Shown piece by piece: positions 47,598 through 59,320 of a stretch of 64,000 bases of DNA (position 1 is the stretch's first letter; each line of letters begins with the position of its first letter). The DNA is from Dendrocalamus latiflorus (lineage: Eukaryota > Streptophyta > Magnoliopsida > Poales > Poaceae): contig CM029609.1 in assembly GCA_017311315.1 (NCBI GenBank), forward strand, positions 44,279,166-44,343,165. Reading direction: 5' to 3'. Below the pieces are notes generated by a model. The model was not told the origin of the DNA and ran no database searches. It was given only the letters and a program-made list of their open reading frames with translations. The position numbers and the translations under genes were made by a program.

Positions 47598-48009
47598 TAG
47601 TTCAATCATCTTTGTCCATATGTGTACCATTCTTAGTTCCTTACCCTATGTGCCATGTAACCTCCTTGTCGAATCAATTATCGTTTGTTATCGTTACGCT
47701 ATTTATCCAAAGACTTTTCGTACTGGAAACCTCATAACAAATTCTTACGATACCTCACTGACATGTGGCTCCCACTTAGAGGACCCACATGTCAGCCAAA
47801 TACTTGATGTTTTCTGAATATCTCCACCCGTAACACAGCGGAGCGGTAGTTCAATTTCGAATACCCACCCCCGCTTCCTTCCCATGTACACCACTCCCAA
47901 TTTCTCCAACTCCTCCCTTCCCATGCACCACTGCCTCTCCCGGTCCCCCATTCGCTTCATTTTCCTGGTTCGAAACCCTAGGGCTCAAGGGGGACATATT
48001 TTGGATTGC

Positions 48010-48552
48010 GATGGCAGCGGCGGATAAAAAATCATAATCTTATAAATTTTTGAGCAATATTTATAGTGAATAACATTGTACAAAATTACACAATGAAGTA
48101 CATTGTGTTTGGAGACTACACATAAAATTTCATAATTTTTTAAGCTTGTTTGCTATATGTAATAGATCCTAACAATATCATAATTGTATGAATTTTTTAG
48201 CAATATTCAGAGAAGATAAAATTATTAAAAATTATACAATGAAGTACGTTGTATCGGGAGGTTGTGTAATTTTTTTTGAGCTTATTTGCTATATTTGAAA
48301 ATTTGAACAAGTAGTACATATAAAATACTAACTCGAGTAGGTAATTAAGTCGGCTAATTAGCTGGCTTAATTACCTGCCATCCAGTGGCCAGACGGCAAG
48401 CCTCTACTGCTTGGTGGCCGCGCTCCGATGGCGCAGGTGTCAGCTGCAGTGCGCTGCCTTCCGGTGTCAATGGACGGCAAAAGTGTTATTTCTGCTATTC
48501 TCGTGCTCATATGGCTATTTTGTAAATTTGGGTTGAAAACATGCTAAATGCC
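48010..48552 (-). repeat. right terminal inverted repeat of the 7-kb MULE
   Basis: Reverse complement collinear with 41525-42065, including GGCATTTAGCATGTTTTC at the outside and TTTTGAGCAATATT/GTGTAATTTT inside. It is internally duplicated (48040-48175 against 48180-48310). Confidence 0.75.
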
Positions 48553-49106
48553 AAAAATGCTAAAATATGAACGAGTATGGTCCCAGACTTTTAAGTTTTT
48601 CAGTTGGTTTTTTGTTTTGATTTCTTTCAACAATCACTATTTATTATATTAATAAGCTATAATTAAAATGTAAAATACATAGTCAAAAAGAACAGCGTAG
48701 CTAACAATAAAGTTAGCTACTAATTTGCGTTTGAAAGGATCCGAGCAGGTGGGCAGATTGCACATGTCCGTGTATATCCTGCACTGCACGAGCTGAATTG
48801 TTTGGACAAGACCCGATCCACGTGGAAAAGGCACTATTAGGCACCGTTTAACTTGAACATAGCAATTTTCTCGGTTCTTACTAGAAGTAACATGTTCTAG
48901 TAAAATCCGTGGAAAACTTTTGCATTCTAAACCGAGTCTTAAGCGGACAAATATTAGCAACGCACTGTGGCGGTTGGTTTATAGTTACGACCGATAGCTT
49001 TTGAATCTAATATAAATATTTATATGAATGAACCAAATGCTAAAATATCGTTTTAAAATATTATCTCAATAAATTATTTTAAAATTACTATTTTAATAAA
49101 TTATTT

Positions 49107-49146
<40 letters not shown>

Positions 49147-49398
49147 TCGTCATGTTTATTTGGAGAAATCAATCCTGCTGATCCATAGCCCGCAGGAACG
49201 AAAACTGGCGTGCGCAGCGGCCTCCGGTCCTCCCCTGGCTTCCTTTTCCACACCCCGCTTTAACTTGGTCGTCCGAACGCCATGAAAACTTTGATCGTGG
49301 CAGTCCGACGAAATGGTCAGCTGGCAGGTTTTCGTTCTCCCGAGGGCATGCGCACGTCGATTATTAATTGTACGTTCCAGGGGCGCGTACGGACACGG
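48553..49398. other. intergenic region, AT-rich, with (ATA)n
   Basis: No gene is recognised. A trinucleotide ATA/TAA run of about twelve units lies at 49108-49144. Confidence 0.6.
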
Positions 49399-49438
49399 CA
49401 CTCTGCAACTATTCACGTATGAACAGTTATAGAGTGTC
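49399..49438. repeat. imperfect palindrome at the left edge of an LTR-like block
   Basis: CACTCT...AACT-TTCA-CGTA-TGAA-AGTT...AGAGTG pairs with itself over most of 38 bases. The 9-mer TTCACGTAT at its centre recurs at 52812-52820. Confidence 0.7.
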
Positions 49439-52400
49439 GTGCAAGAGTATACCATTGCATGCTTACAACAAAAGTCCAGCATATATTTCACATATGGAAT
49501 AACATACAGTTTTCAGCAGCGGGGCGTGCAAGCCCAAATTATATTACATTACAAAAGACTTCCAAGATCTGCTTCGAGCGCGGCGAAGACCTAAAGCCAC
49601 GGATCCTCGTCGAAGAAGAGACCCTCCGGGACTTCCTCAACGGGGAGATCTTCACCTTCGTCTTGATCCTCTAAAGAGTGGATTAAGCAAGCCGTGAGCC
49701 AAACAACCGGCTCAGCGAGCCCCAAAGGGACTCTATCTTACTACATGCACGGATAAACAATGGAAGGGAGTATACTTGGTTTATTAACTTTGGTGGATGC
49801 AGTTTTATTTGCAAACATTTTAATAAAACGAACCCAAAACTACTTCTTAAGATCTCGGGGTTTTTCATAAAGAGTTCATTAACCAACTAATCAAGTTAAA
49901 ACATGTACAAAACTACTTAAGCTTCGCGGCCGGAGTCACCCAAGTGACACAGCTCCAATAACCGGGAGCACGGCGTATTTGAATACCATTTATTTGACTC
50001 CGCAGAGTTTGCTCAGCTTTATCCACACGATCCCTTAACTCCCGCGACAGAGTTAAGAAAGCTAGGTCGTTTCACTGCTCAGCTCTTTATATAGGCTCTA
50101 CCGGTAGAATCCACTCGGGTCTGGCTCACACACGCACACCCACGAAAAGAGAAAACATACGTCCGCTTCGAGTGAACTCTACCGTTGTTAGGCACCCGCA
50201 GCACGGCCTGCCCAACCTCACTGCTAAACTTCCTCCTCCACCACACCTGTAGAGTTTCAATCGAGTTGAGCAGCTACTAAACCAGTGTTGACAAGTCAAC
50301 TCCTGTGGTTGAGCGATCACCGTGACATTTGCTCAGCGCAAGGGTTGCAGTCCTTATATTTTCACATGGTCCGCAACCTCAACAAGCCCGCGACCCAACC
50401 TAGGGTAAGCGGTGGGCGAAAACCGTCTTGCGGCGCACCACAACCCCACTTACCCTAACTTCACTCCTAGGGTAAGAGATGGGAGAAAACCGTCTCGCGG
50501 CGCACCACAACCCCCTTACCCTACCTTGTGCACAACGGCACTCTCTCCGCTCTAGGGCACGGTGTCCCATACCACCCTACCCTAGAGTCGGGTTTGCAAA
50601 TTCTATTGGCCCGCAGCTACAACCTTATTAGTATAAGACTTTGCATGATAATAATAACCTACAGTTATCTAGATTAACAGATAATTATTTCTAGGGTTAC
50701 AAAGGCATGGCAACAAATTTAGCATGGCATTTATCGGTGGTAGGTTTAACTACATAACATGTCATTCTAAACATTTTATTTTTATTTCAAACTAACATTT
50801 CAGAACTAGCTCAATGCAAATAACATAATAACATAATTAAATAACATAGGTTGCAACATGATAAAAGGATTTGGGACTTGCCGTCAATCCGGATGATCTC
50901 AGCTAGCTTGAACGAAGAAACACCTGGATCCTGAGCCTGCACTTGGACTTCCGGGATCTCCGACACTAGCGCAAACACACAAAAATAATTAAGTCCAGCT
51001 TGAGACTAATCAAGCGAGGAAAAATAAACTATTTAAAAAGGAATAAATTGCATAAATCCTCAAATTGGAATTTTAGGAATTTATCTGGGATGAAATTGGG
51101 AAAATGGAGGTCACAAATGGGTTAAGGATATTATTTGGAGCAAAGTGGTGAAATTTGGGAATTTTTGGAATTTTCTGTGATTTTCTAGGATTTATTTGGA
51201 TTTTCTGGAATTTTGGAAATTAATAAATCGGGGAAATTCGATGAACAGTAACGGGCCCGGCCTGCTGCTACAGTGCGGCCCGGCACTATGCGGCCCGCGC
51301 GGTCTGGATGACCGACGCGTGGGCGGCGCGAGCGGCGGGGATGCGGGGCAGATCGAAGGCCCGAATGGAGTGGACGGAGATCGGACGGTGGCGAAGCGAA
51401 GGAGGCGGCGAAACGGTATGGTGGAGATGGACGGCCAACGTTATATGCCAACGGGAGGATCGAACGGCGGGGGAGAGGCCACGCCATCGTCTTCTTCCTC
51501 CAGCCGTGCGCGCGCAGCAGAGGAACAGGGACGGCGGCGCCTTCGCTCTCCGGCCGCGGCAAGGGTTCCCGATGGAAAAGGAGAGTACCACCGAGTAGAG
51601 TTCGCCACGGGGAATCCATTTTGGGGATTTGGAGCTTGAGAAGACCAAAGGAGAGAGCGGGAGGGAGATGGGAGTGGCTCGGCTATTTGGTGGCGGAGGG
51701 GGTCACCGGCGGCGAGAGAGTTCAATCGGCGGTGACTGCACCAACAGGGGGTCTCGGGGCTCACATTAGTGGCGGCAGTGGGAGCTGGGAAGCCTCGGGG
51801 AGGTCTGGCCACGGTGAGGTGCGACAGCCGAAAAGGGAGCTTCGTCGCCGGAGTTCCTCGGGCGATCACCGGGCCTGCAAAGGTTACCACGGTGGTCAGG
51901 GGGTAGGGAGGAAGGTTCAACCGAGCGCAATCGAGAAATGGAGGGAGGAGGAGGGAGATCCGTTTTGCGGGGCTTGCCGGCGTAGGGGACGGCAATGGCG
52001 GAGAGGGAGGCGGTGAGGGTCCAATCGGCCGCTCCTGGAGTTTCCCTGGGGTGCTAGAAAGTGGATGGGGGAGGTGGAGCAACTCGGGAAGCAGAAGGGC
52101 GTGCGGGGGAGAGGAGGGGGTTTTATACCCCGAGCGAAGGGAGCGCATCCTTCGGGGAGAAGGCACAGGCGGGGCTCCGGGGCGACAGGAGGGGACGGGA
52201 GCAGTTGAGGGCGTCTCCTCCGCTGAATGGGGGCGGTGACCGGGGTGACGCCGGCTCTGCACAGGGGATTAATGGCGACGAGACGGCACGGGAGCAGGTG
52301 AGCTCGGGAGTGGGCGGGGCGCGTCCGCGCGCGGGAGAGAGGGAAGAAGCGACGACTGCCAGGTGGGGCCGGAGCAGAGGCGGGGCGACGTGGCGCGAGG

Positions 52401-52811
52401 GCGTCCACCCAGTCAGACCGAGGCTGTCGGGACGGCGGAGGCGGTCCGGGATCGGGGCGTGGCCGCGGGCGCAGGGGCGGTGCGGCGCGGGCGCAACGCG
52501 CAGCGCTAGCCCGCGTGCGCGGGGAGAAGGCGGGGAAGCGGGCGCGGCGCCAGTGAGAGAGAGGGAACGGTGAGGGCGCCGGGGCGAAGGGAGAGGCGGA
52601 AGGGGAGGCGGCGCCAACGGGTGGCGCGGGCGCGGGGCGCGCGAGAGAGGAGAAGGCGGAAACGGGCGAGGCGCCGGAGGAGAGGGGAGGCGGAACGGCC
52701 AAAAACGGAAAGCGCATTCTGGGGAAAATTTTCGAAAAGGGAAAGTTTCCAAAATTCACTAAAAAATTCAGCAAAAATCAAAGAAAAATTTGGTTTGAAA
52801 TTTTGGGGCTT
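49421..52811. mobile_element. large LTR-like sequence flanked by TTCACGTAT
   Basis: The architecture matches the solo LTR at 1240-4225: an early AGCAGCGG motif, a non-coding first half, then GAATTTTCTGG-type AT sequence, a long GC-rich block (51240-52690), and an AT-rich end with AATTTTGGGGCTTTTCA. The minus strand would begin TGAAAAGCCCCAAAATT. The 9-bp direct repeat TTCACGTAT lies at 49412-49420 and 52812-52820, but clean TG...CA ends with a 5-bp duplication could not be set. No gag-pol was seen. Confidence 0.6.
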
Positions 52812-52820
52812 TTCACGTAT

Positions 52821-53224
52821 AGGCCAAGCAAGCAGTAGCACTGGCCAGCCCGTTAGCCCAATTACATATGTGTCCAACAAACCAGTCAACTAAAAACCGC
52901 GCCGAGATTGATTGACCAAAGCTGCACGTAAGAGGCGTTTTTTTGCATTTTGATTGAGAATGAATAGTAATGATTAAAAGAAATATTTTTTTAAAAAATA
53001 TGAGTAATATTAAAAATAAGGAAGAGATATATGTGTGTAACAGGAGCGAGAAGAGTGGGATGTGTGATGCACCCATGATACCTTGTCTTATCCTCGGAAC
53101 CAGATAGTAGTGAGAGGAGTAGAGAAGCTGCTTCGAGAAGCCGGTGTTCATATTAGTTTTTGGTTTTTCTAAGCAGAAAACAATACGAACAGGGCCTTAC
53201 ACTACATTAGACTGCTCTTAGCTC
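52821..53224. other. intergenic, no gene seen
   Basis: Mixed-composition sequence with a possible decayed MITE piece near 53130-53200 (GAAGCCGGTGTTCATATTAG). Nothing else is supportable. Confidence 0.4.
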
Positions 53225-54490
53225 CCAAGTAGACATAGGAGTTGGGTTAGGCCTTTTCAAGCCAGCTCAAGGCCTAGACGGCACGGCGCGGCCCAAAGCA
53301 TGGCACGGACATGACACATGACGGGCCGAGTTAGCATGGTACAATAGTGGGTCGTGCTGGCCCTAAAAAGAAGGCCCGTCGGTGGCACTACATGCCACGC
53401 CCTGTTGGGCCATGCTTGGGGTGGCTCGGCACGAACGTGGCATAGCAAAAACACTCCTCATTGAGCAAGCAGCAGAAGCGAAGCAAAGCAGCTATAGTGG
53501 AATTCCGTCGAACGCTCTCCACGCTCTCCTTGCCTAAGGCGGTGGCGACGTCGTTCCTGCTCGACTGCGTGCGGCCCAAGAATTTCACCTATGAGTGTGT
53601 CTGCTCCACAAGCCTCCCCGTCTGTCTCTACCCGCTCATCATCGACTCCACGACTCGACGTGTGCACTGCTCGCCTAGGCCGATGCACCCCACACAGACC
53701 GGCCCCGCGTGGGTCACCAACTACGTGGAGCACGTCAAACGGGTGTTGGCAGAGCTGGCTAATTTGCTCCACCACTCGCAGGTATAGGATGGGCTCCCTT
53801 GGCCGTGACAGAACAGCTACTGAACGACCTCCTCCTACTCACCGCCTTCCAGGATGCTTCAGGAAGTCGCAGGTAATGCTCAAGCAACTCCTTGCCGAGA
53901 TTCACGTCGTGCTACGCCACCACGATGGAGCCCATCTCGTCGCCGCGCTCAACAATTACATCTTGCCTGCCTCCACGCACCACTACACTAGCTCAACTCC
54001 TCATTAGTGATAGGCAAGCATGGCTGCACTATGGAGGTAGGCAAGCATGGTGGAGGCAGGCAAGCGTGGGGGCGCCGGTTGAGTCAGGCAGGCACGGCAG
54101 ACGCAAGCAGAGAAGAGCAAGCGTTAGGGCAGTGGTGGAGGTAGGCAGGCGCGATAGAGGTAGGCAAGCGTGTGGTGAGGGCTAAGGTAGGCAACCAGCT
54201 CGGCGGTGACAGGCAAGCGCACAGCGGTGGGCGGGACAAGTGAAGGGGGTGGCACGTGGCAACGGTTGAGTGGTGGCCCAGGTATACACACAGGCATCGT
54301 GTGTCGTGCTCATGCTGGCATGACCCGATGGCGGCCCATCGTGCCGTCGTGCCGTGCTAGGCCTCGTCGACAGCATGTTGTGTTGGCATGGCATGGCCCG
54401 ATGATATTGCCGTGTCGTGACGACATGGCATGCCATGGCTCGAGGCCCATCGTGGCTGCGACGCACAGCATGGCCCAACTCCTCGCACTA
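53225..54490. other. possible transposon remnant with GGCACG/CATGGC-rich flanks
   Basis: Both flanks (53270-53440 and 54290-54480) are rich in GGCACG, CATGGC and GGGCC words. The left GGAGTTGGG is matched by CCCAACTCC on the right, suggesting weak inverted ends. An AGGCAAGC-type repeat lies at 54020-54220. No transposase was recognised. Confidence 0.35.
53461..53787 (+). CDS. hypothetical protein fragment
   Basis: Open frame of 108 codons with non-repetitive composition: LPKAVATSFLLDCVRPKNF, then TGPAWVTNYVEHVKRVLAEL. It looks like a genuine protein segment, possibly one or two exons of a captured or decayed gene, but I do not recognise the family. No promoter or convincing upstream exon is visible, and the flanks are repeat-like. 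Confidence 0.3.
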   Translation: MSKQQKRSKAAIVEFRRTLSTLSLPKAVATSFLLDCVRPKNFTYECVCSTSLPVCLYPLIIDSTTRRVHCSPRPMHPTQTGPAWVTNYVEHVKRVLAELANLLHHSQV

Positions 54491-54620
54491 CTCCCAGGTA
54501 GATTCAAGAGTCAACGTCAATTCCTAGCTATTCCCAACCTGGCCAATCATTCCATCCATACATATACATACAAATACTACTCCATCTATTTCACCGTATA
54601 CCCAAGAGGTATAATATTTA

Positions 54621-54978
54621 GGGCCTGTTTGGGAGAGCTCCACCACTGAAAACGTGGATCTGGAGCAGCAGCTCCACCGTGGATCTGGGATCCCACCATA
54701 GAGTGTTTGGCTTATGCAGCAGCTTCAGATCCACGAAATTGAGGTTTTGGTGGGAATGTCCACTTTTTGTGTGTAACCAGTGGTATTAGTGGGTAATTAC
54801 CACCAACTCCACGGTGGAGTACCCCTTGAGGAGCTTCATGAAATCCATGGATCTGGCCCTCAGATCCAGGATTTTGGTGGATCCAGATTTCGCGGAGTTG
54901 GAATGTTTGGGTAAAATTTCGTGGAGTGGAGCTGTTTTTCGTGGATTTGAAGCTGGTGAAGCTCTCCCAAACAGGCCC
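54621..54978. mobile_element. Tourist-like MITE, 358 bp, TSD TTA
   Basis: Ends GGGCCTGTTTGGGAGAGCT are perfect inverted repeats, flanked by TTA at 54618-54620 and 54979-54981. The interior has GTGGATCTGGAGC-type motifs and no coding sequence. Confidence 0.93.
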
Positions 54979-54981
54979 TTA

Positions 54982-56100
54982 ATAAAACTAGATTATATTT
55001 GTCTCTATTAGATTGAGTAGTATTTCTTTCGTCTAAGTTTATAAAGGCACTTCCGATACTACTATATTTGCTGTCTTTTAAGTATATTAAATAAGTAGAA
55101 TCCTAAGTAAAATCCAACGTTAACGAGTCAGTCTTTTTTTTCAGCGATATACATTTTTTTAGACTACACTGAAGACGCACCATACACCTCACACACACAT
55201 ACTCGTGAGTACATCAAATACGCACGTCTAACAAAACGAATTCCTAAAGCTTTACAGAGTACGGGCACGTTCTTTTAACCACGGAGCATCTACATACATA
55301 TACTCTAAAAGATATTATTTAACTATAACGACGGGATTAATAGATGGCCGGCAAGGACTTTAAGATCGAGGAAAAGACGAGGTGGTATTTCCACAACGCA
55401 GAGAACAATTAATAAAGCCGTCTTAATTTGCCAAAAAAATTTTCTAGTGCTCCAAAAAGCCATAGAAAGTATAGGGAACCGATTAAGCCATCGTTATCAT
55501 TCAACTAAAGGGATTCTCTTCTCCATTATTGAAGCTCGACGGCATAATAATTCATCAGGATAAATTCCAAAAACCCCCATTACAAATCGCTGTATTTGTC
55601 ACTTAACCCTCGTAAGCAACACCCCGATCCATAGGTCCTTTAACCGTTCAAATACTCCCTTCCAAGTCCTTTTTCTCATTGGATCGCCAACTTCTTGCGA
55701 ATTTTTCGTCAAATCGGACACATCAATTGTAATGCAATCGTCCACCGCCACATGGTGGCTACCAGTGAGGAAGGGGAGAGAGAGATTAGGACATGTTACC
55801 GGGTGGACCATTTGTGTTTATTCTTTGCTGGTGTGTAACAATATATTTTCGGAGAGATTCGCACAAATAAAATAGCTGAGAATACCAAGGAAAAATAGAC
55901 TATGGCCTTGTTTGGACGGTATAAGTATAACGACCTACGAGTGTCACATAACGTTAAAAAAGGTTTTATTATCTGAAAAATGGAACTGGCCGGCATGCAT
56001 GAAATTAGTTACCTTACCAGACCTCGCCAGTTGATCACTGAGGGGTATTCATATTAGCTGTGCCGTGGTTAATAGTTTTGGCTGAAAATAAATAGTATTA
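54982..56100. other. intergenic, no gene seen
   Basis: AT-rich intergenic sequence without conserved frames. The right end or terminal repeat of the putative MULE that holds the 57-64 kb genes would be expected between here and 57.06 kb, but I could not identify it. Confidence 0.4.
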
Positions 56101-56281
56101 ACCAGTGGCGGAGGGCCCGATAGGGCAAGGTAAGGCTTAGGCCATACCTTGATTTTTTGGAAATTTGGACACTGTTGGACCCATAGCCCTCCGGAATTCC
56201 TTTTTTGGCCCCCCAAAGCAAAAAATTCCAAAAATGGACCCCGTTTGAGCGCGCGTTTACGGGAGGCTGCCACGTGCCCCA

Positions 56282-56346
56282 GTCGTGCGGTCTGGTACCG
56301 CACGACCGCACTGTTCATCGGGTCGTGCGGTACCAGACCGCACGAC
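56282..56346. repeat. perfect 26-nt inverted repeat, 13-nt loop
   Basis: Arms 56282-56307 and 56321-56346 are exact reverse complements. Each arm is itself nearly self-complementary (GTCGTGCGGT...ACCGCACGAC). The surrounding 56220-56500 is GC-rich with repeated CGCACGAC/GACCGC words. Confidence 0.96.
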
Positions 56347-56520
56347 CCCGCTACCCTCTGCGCCGGCTGCGCGACCGCAGCGCCGACCCCACGATCGCCT
56401 GCGCTGACCGCGCGACGCCCGCCCGAGCGCGCGACCCAGCGCCCGACCGCGCGTCTGCGTCCCCAAGCTTGCGATTGATCTCCCCGACCGCATGATCCAT
56501 TTTCCGGACCGCAGGGTTTT

Positions 56521-57060
56521 TTAGGGTTTGGTCTGTTTAGGGTTTGCAATACTCGTAAATATTTGTATGGTTTTTCAATTTTGTAGTTGTAAACTGAGAA
56601 AAAATAGATAAAGTTGCAATAATAATTTATGTTCATTGTTAGTTGCAGATGTATAAAAAATTTGGATAATTTTTTTTTAAAAACGATTAATCATAGAACG
56701 ATCGTTTCGTAAAGTGGTAAGTGATATTTAGGGTTTCGTATGGTTTTGAGGTTTGCAATCACCATGTTTTTTGTATGTTTTGTCAATTTTGTAGATGTAA
56801 ACTCGGAAAGAATCTGACCAAGTAGTAATAAAAGTTTATATTCATTATAACTTGTAGATGCCAATAAAATTTTGGTAAATTTTTTTAGGAACAATTGACC
56901 GTAGAATGATCGATACAAATAGTGGTAAGTGACTTTTAAGGTTTGCTGTGTTTTTAGGGTTTGCAAACCCTGTGATTTTTTTAAGTTTTGTCAATTTTGT
57001 AGTTATAAACTGGAAAAAAATCTGACGATGTTGTAATAGGAATTCGTGTACGGTGAATAC
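56521..57060. repeat. divergent tandem repeats, unit about 210 bp (2.5 copies)
   Basis: Units near 56521-56735, 56736-56945 and 56946-57060 share TTTAGGGTTTGCAA, TCAATTTTGTAG(T/A)TGTAAAC and a GAACGATCG/GAATGATCG motif. They lie directly downstream of the GRF gene on the minus strand. Confidence 0.8.
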
Positions 57061-57069
57061 AAATAAACT

Positions 57070-57877
57070 TCATACTACAATTGGGAGCAACATGCTGCGT
57101 ACTTTTTTATTACATGCATAACATATAGCATGATATGAGACTAACCCACCCAACTGCTCATACGCCCTTCTGTGTGGACCAGGGCCACTTTCCCTTCCTT
57201 GCCCGCTCGCGCCCTGGGTGTAGCGTGGTCTATTACATGCATAACTTGCTGGGTCTATTACATTTTGTCTACTGGGTGTAGCGTGGTTGTTTCCCCTTTT
57301 GTCGCGCCCTGAAGATGGCTCCGCTGCATCCTTCTTCCTGTCACTCTTGGTCTTGAGAGCTGCCTCCCGAGCTTGAAGCTCCTCCTCCTGACGCTTGATG
57401 GCAGCTTCACGCAGACTTAACTGCTCCCGCCTCCTTTGCAGCCCATCCTCCTTGCCCTTCAGACGGATTTGGTCCACCCTCACGCGGCGCTCTTGCTCAA
57501 GCCGCATCTGTCGTTCCACCTCGCGAGCCTGAGTCATCTTGACAAAGTATTGTCCTTTGTTTTCCACCTCCACTGCCCGGTTATTTGGCCATGTCGGCGG
57601 CACCCGATCCACCCATTCCATGAACCCGCAAGCCTATGTGTGGCGTGGTAGATGTCATGGATCAAGTTGAAAAATGATAACGAAAAAGAAATGATTTAGT
57701 TATGGTCGTTACCACGAAGTCATCATCCAGGTCAGGACACTTGAAGAACCTACGGCCGTATTTGGCTCGTTGTACTCGATCAGTCCAGACTCCCAACATC
57801 GTCCTAAAGCCGCAATGGCACTTCGGGCGCTCATGCCACTCCGGCACTCCAAATGGGTCGGACCTCCAGGAAGACAT
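57070..57877 (-). CDS. GRF-type zinc-finger protein with coiled-coil tail, 2 exons, 242 aa
   Basis: Exon 1 is 57877-57713 and exon 2 is 57633-57070, joined by a GT-AG intron in phase 0. Residues 18-64 form a GRF-like finger: PKCHCGFRTMLGVW with C20 and C22, FFKCPDLDD with C47, then CGFMEWVD with C57. Residues about 85-150 are a highly charged helix (REVERQMRLEQERRVRVD and EEELQAREAALKTK), likely a coiled coil. A basic, low-complexity tail follows. There are no stops or frameshifts. GRF fingers in known proteins bind single-stranded nucleic acid (family knowledge); here it is probably transposon cargo equivalent to gene B of the 41.5-kb MULE. The start codon is the first in-frame ATG before the finger. 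Confidence 0.75.
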
Positions 57878-58069
57878 TGTTGTGTAGTAGTATTGTGATG
57901 CCTTGAGGAGGAGATGTGGTATGGAAGACATAGGAGGGAGGCCTTTATGTAGGCAGGTTATCTGGTGCAGTGGGCATAGTCCATGGAGAGGACGACATGG
58001 GAATCTTTTGAGGATAGTCAGGATTGCAGTGTAGTAATAAATGTCCCTATGAAGGCTTTTCAGAGCCTG

Positions 58070-58375
58070 CAAATTGTACTCTTTTGTCATGTCACTGCGG
58101 AAAGGTGGTCTCTTTTGTCATGTCACCGCGGAAAGCTGGCCTGTTTTGTCAAGTCACTGGGCAAAGCTGCCTCGTTTTGTCATATCACTGCGCACCACTG
58201 GCATGTTTTTGTCACCTCACGGAGCAAAGCTGGCCCGTATTATCATGTCCCTGCGCAAACTGTCCTCTTTTGTCATGACACTTAGGAAAGGTGGCCTCTT
58301 TTGTCATGTCACTGCGGAAAGCTGGCCCGTATTGTCTAGTCACTAGGCAAAGCTGCCCCGTTTTGACGTGGAAGG
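58070..58375 (+). repeat. 31-bp minisatellite block 1
   Basis: About ten units of (CTCTTTTGTCATGTCACTGC)GGAAAGCTGGC. It precedes a TATA-like CTCTAAATAC at 58540 and a small spliceable frame at 58586. Confidence 0.9.
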
Positions 58376-58585
58376 AAGGGTCCTGCAAGCCCCCAAGGTT
58401 GGTGAGAATTTTATGTACTTACAAGATTTCCGAATGATTTTGTAAATTTATAAGTGTATGTGTGTGTTAATCACTAATCGGCTATACTCATGCCTTTTGG
58501 CATTGTTTAGGTGGTTAGCTCTCGCCAATGGCCTCTTATCTCTAAATACAGAGCATCAGTGCACACTCAGTCACCCAAGCTAGAA

Positions 58586-58819
58586 ATGATGTCCTCCTTA
58601 TTCAAGCCACGGGAAACGAAGATGATGGCCTCATTCGGTAAGAGGTGTCATTTGATCCAATCTTAAAATTTATTTCATTGTCAATATTATGTACATCTGT
58701 CCCTGTATACATTTTATGCTTTCTTATGTTGAATGTGATGTGTATCATTGCACTTGGGACTTTTAGGGAATGACTTATTGACTTTGACACCAGCTCAGGG
58801 ACTGGAAATGGATAATTGA
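58586..58819 (+). CDS. possible small two-exon gene (34 aa)
   Basis: After minisatellite block 1 and CTCTAAATAC there is ATGATG opening MMSSLFKPRETKMMASF, a GT donor at 58638, then an AG acceptor before 58767 and NDLLTLTPAQGLEMDN with a stop at 58817. The layout imitates that of the other two units in the cluster, but the peptide resembles nothing I know. It may be a decayed first exon of another cargo gene. Confidence 0.25.
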
Positions 58820-58997
58820 TGAGATAGGCTTCTCCCTTGATGACCTGCAGGAATTTGTGCATTCACTCTCTTACGTGTACGTAGAAAATTGTACCACGCG
58901 TCATTCTGCCAACTTAAAGTATTTGCCTAATATTTATATGTCGTAATGGCCTAGCCAGAGTCATCAAGCAGCTCGGTAGGCGGTAGGTCAACAGCAG

Positions 58998-59320
58998 CCC
59001 GTTTTGTCTAGTCACTGAGCAAAAGCTGACCTCTTTTGTCATGTCACTGAGCAAAGCTGACCTCTTTTGTCATCTCACTGAGGAAAGCTGTCCTCTTTTG
59101 TCATCTCACTGAGCAAAAGCTGACCTCTTTTGTCATGTCACTGAGCAAAGCTGGGCCGTGTTGTCATATCCCTGAGCAAAGCTGCACTCTATTGACATCT
59201 CACTGAGCAAAACTGTCATTTTTCACATCTGTGTGCACAGCTGTCCTCTATTGTCTCATCTCAGTGCAAAGCTGGCCTCTTTTTTTATGGTCAATGCATT
59301 AAGCTGTCCCGTTTTGCTAT
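58998..59320 (+). promoter_or_regulatory. 31-bp minisatellite block 2 with TATA box, upstream of GRF-A
   Basis: About ten 31-bp units of the CTCTTTTGTCATGTCACTGA / GCAAAGCTGAC type. The last unit runs straight into GCTATAAGTAGC (about 59318-59329), a TATA-like site 65-75 bp before the ATG of the GRF-A gene. Confidence 0.75.

Larger units (their letters stand above)
41525..48552 (+). mobile_element. Mutator-like element (7 kb) with long terminal inverted repeats
   Basis: The left (41525-42065) and right (48010-48552) ends are inverted copies. Both run inward from GGCA(C/T)TT-TAGCAT through GAGAATAGCAGAAATA-like strings and a CG-rich block with GCCATCCAGTG, to AT-rich sequence with GTGTAATTTTT. 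The interior holds a dead MuDR-type transposase and two GRF-like cargo genes. A 9-bp target duplication was not confirmed, so the outermost bases are approximate. Confidence 0.8.

Noticed and set aside
51185..52774. Minus-strand Ser/Pro-rich frames up to 285 codons
   Set aside because: GC-rich part of the second LTR-like block, mirrored by plus-strand Arg/Gly frames. Compositional, no recognisable domain.
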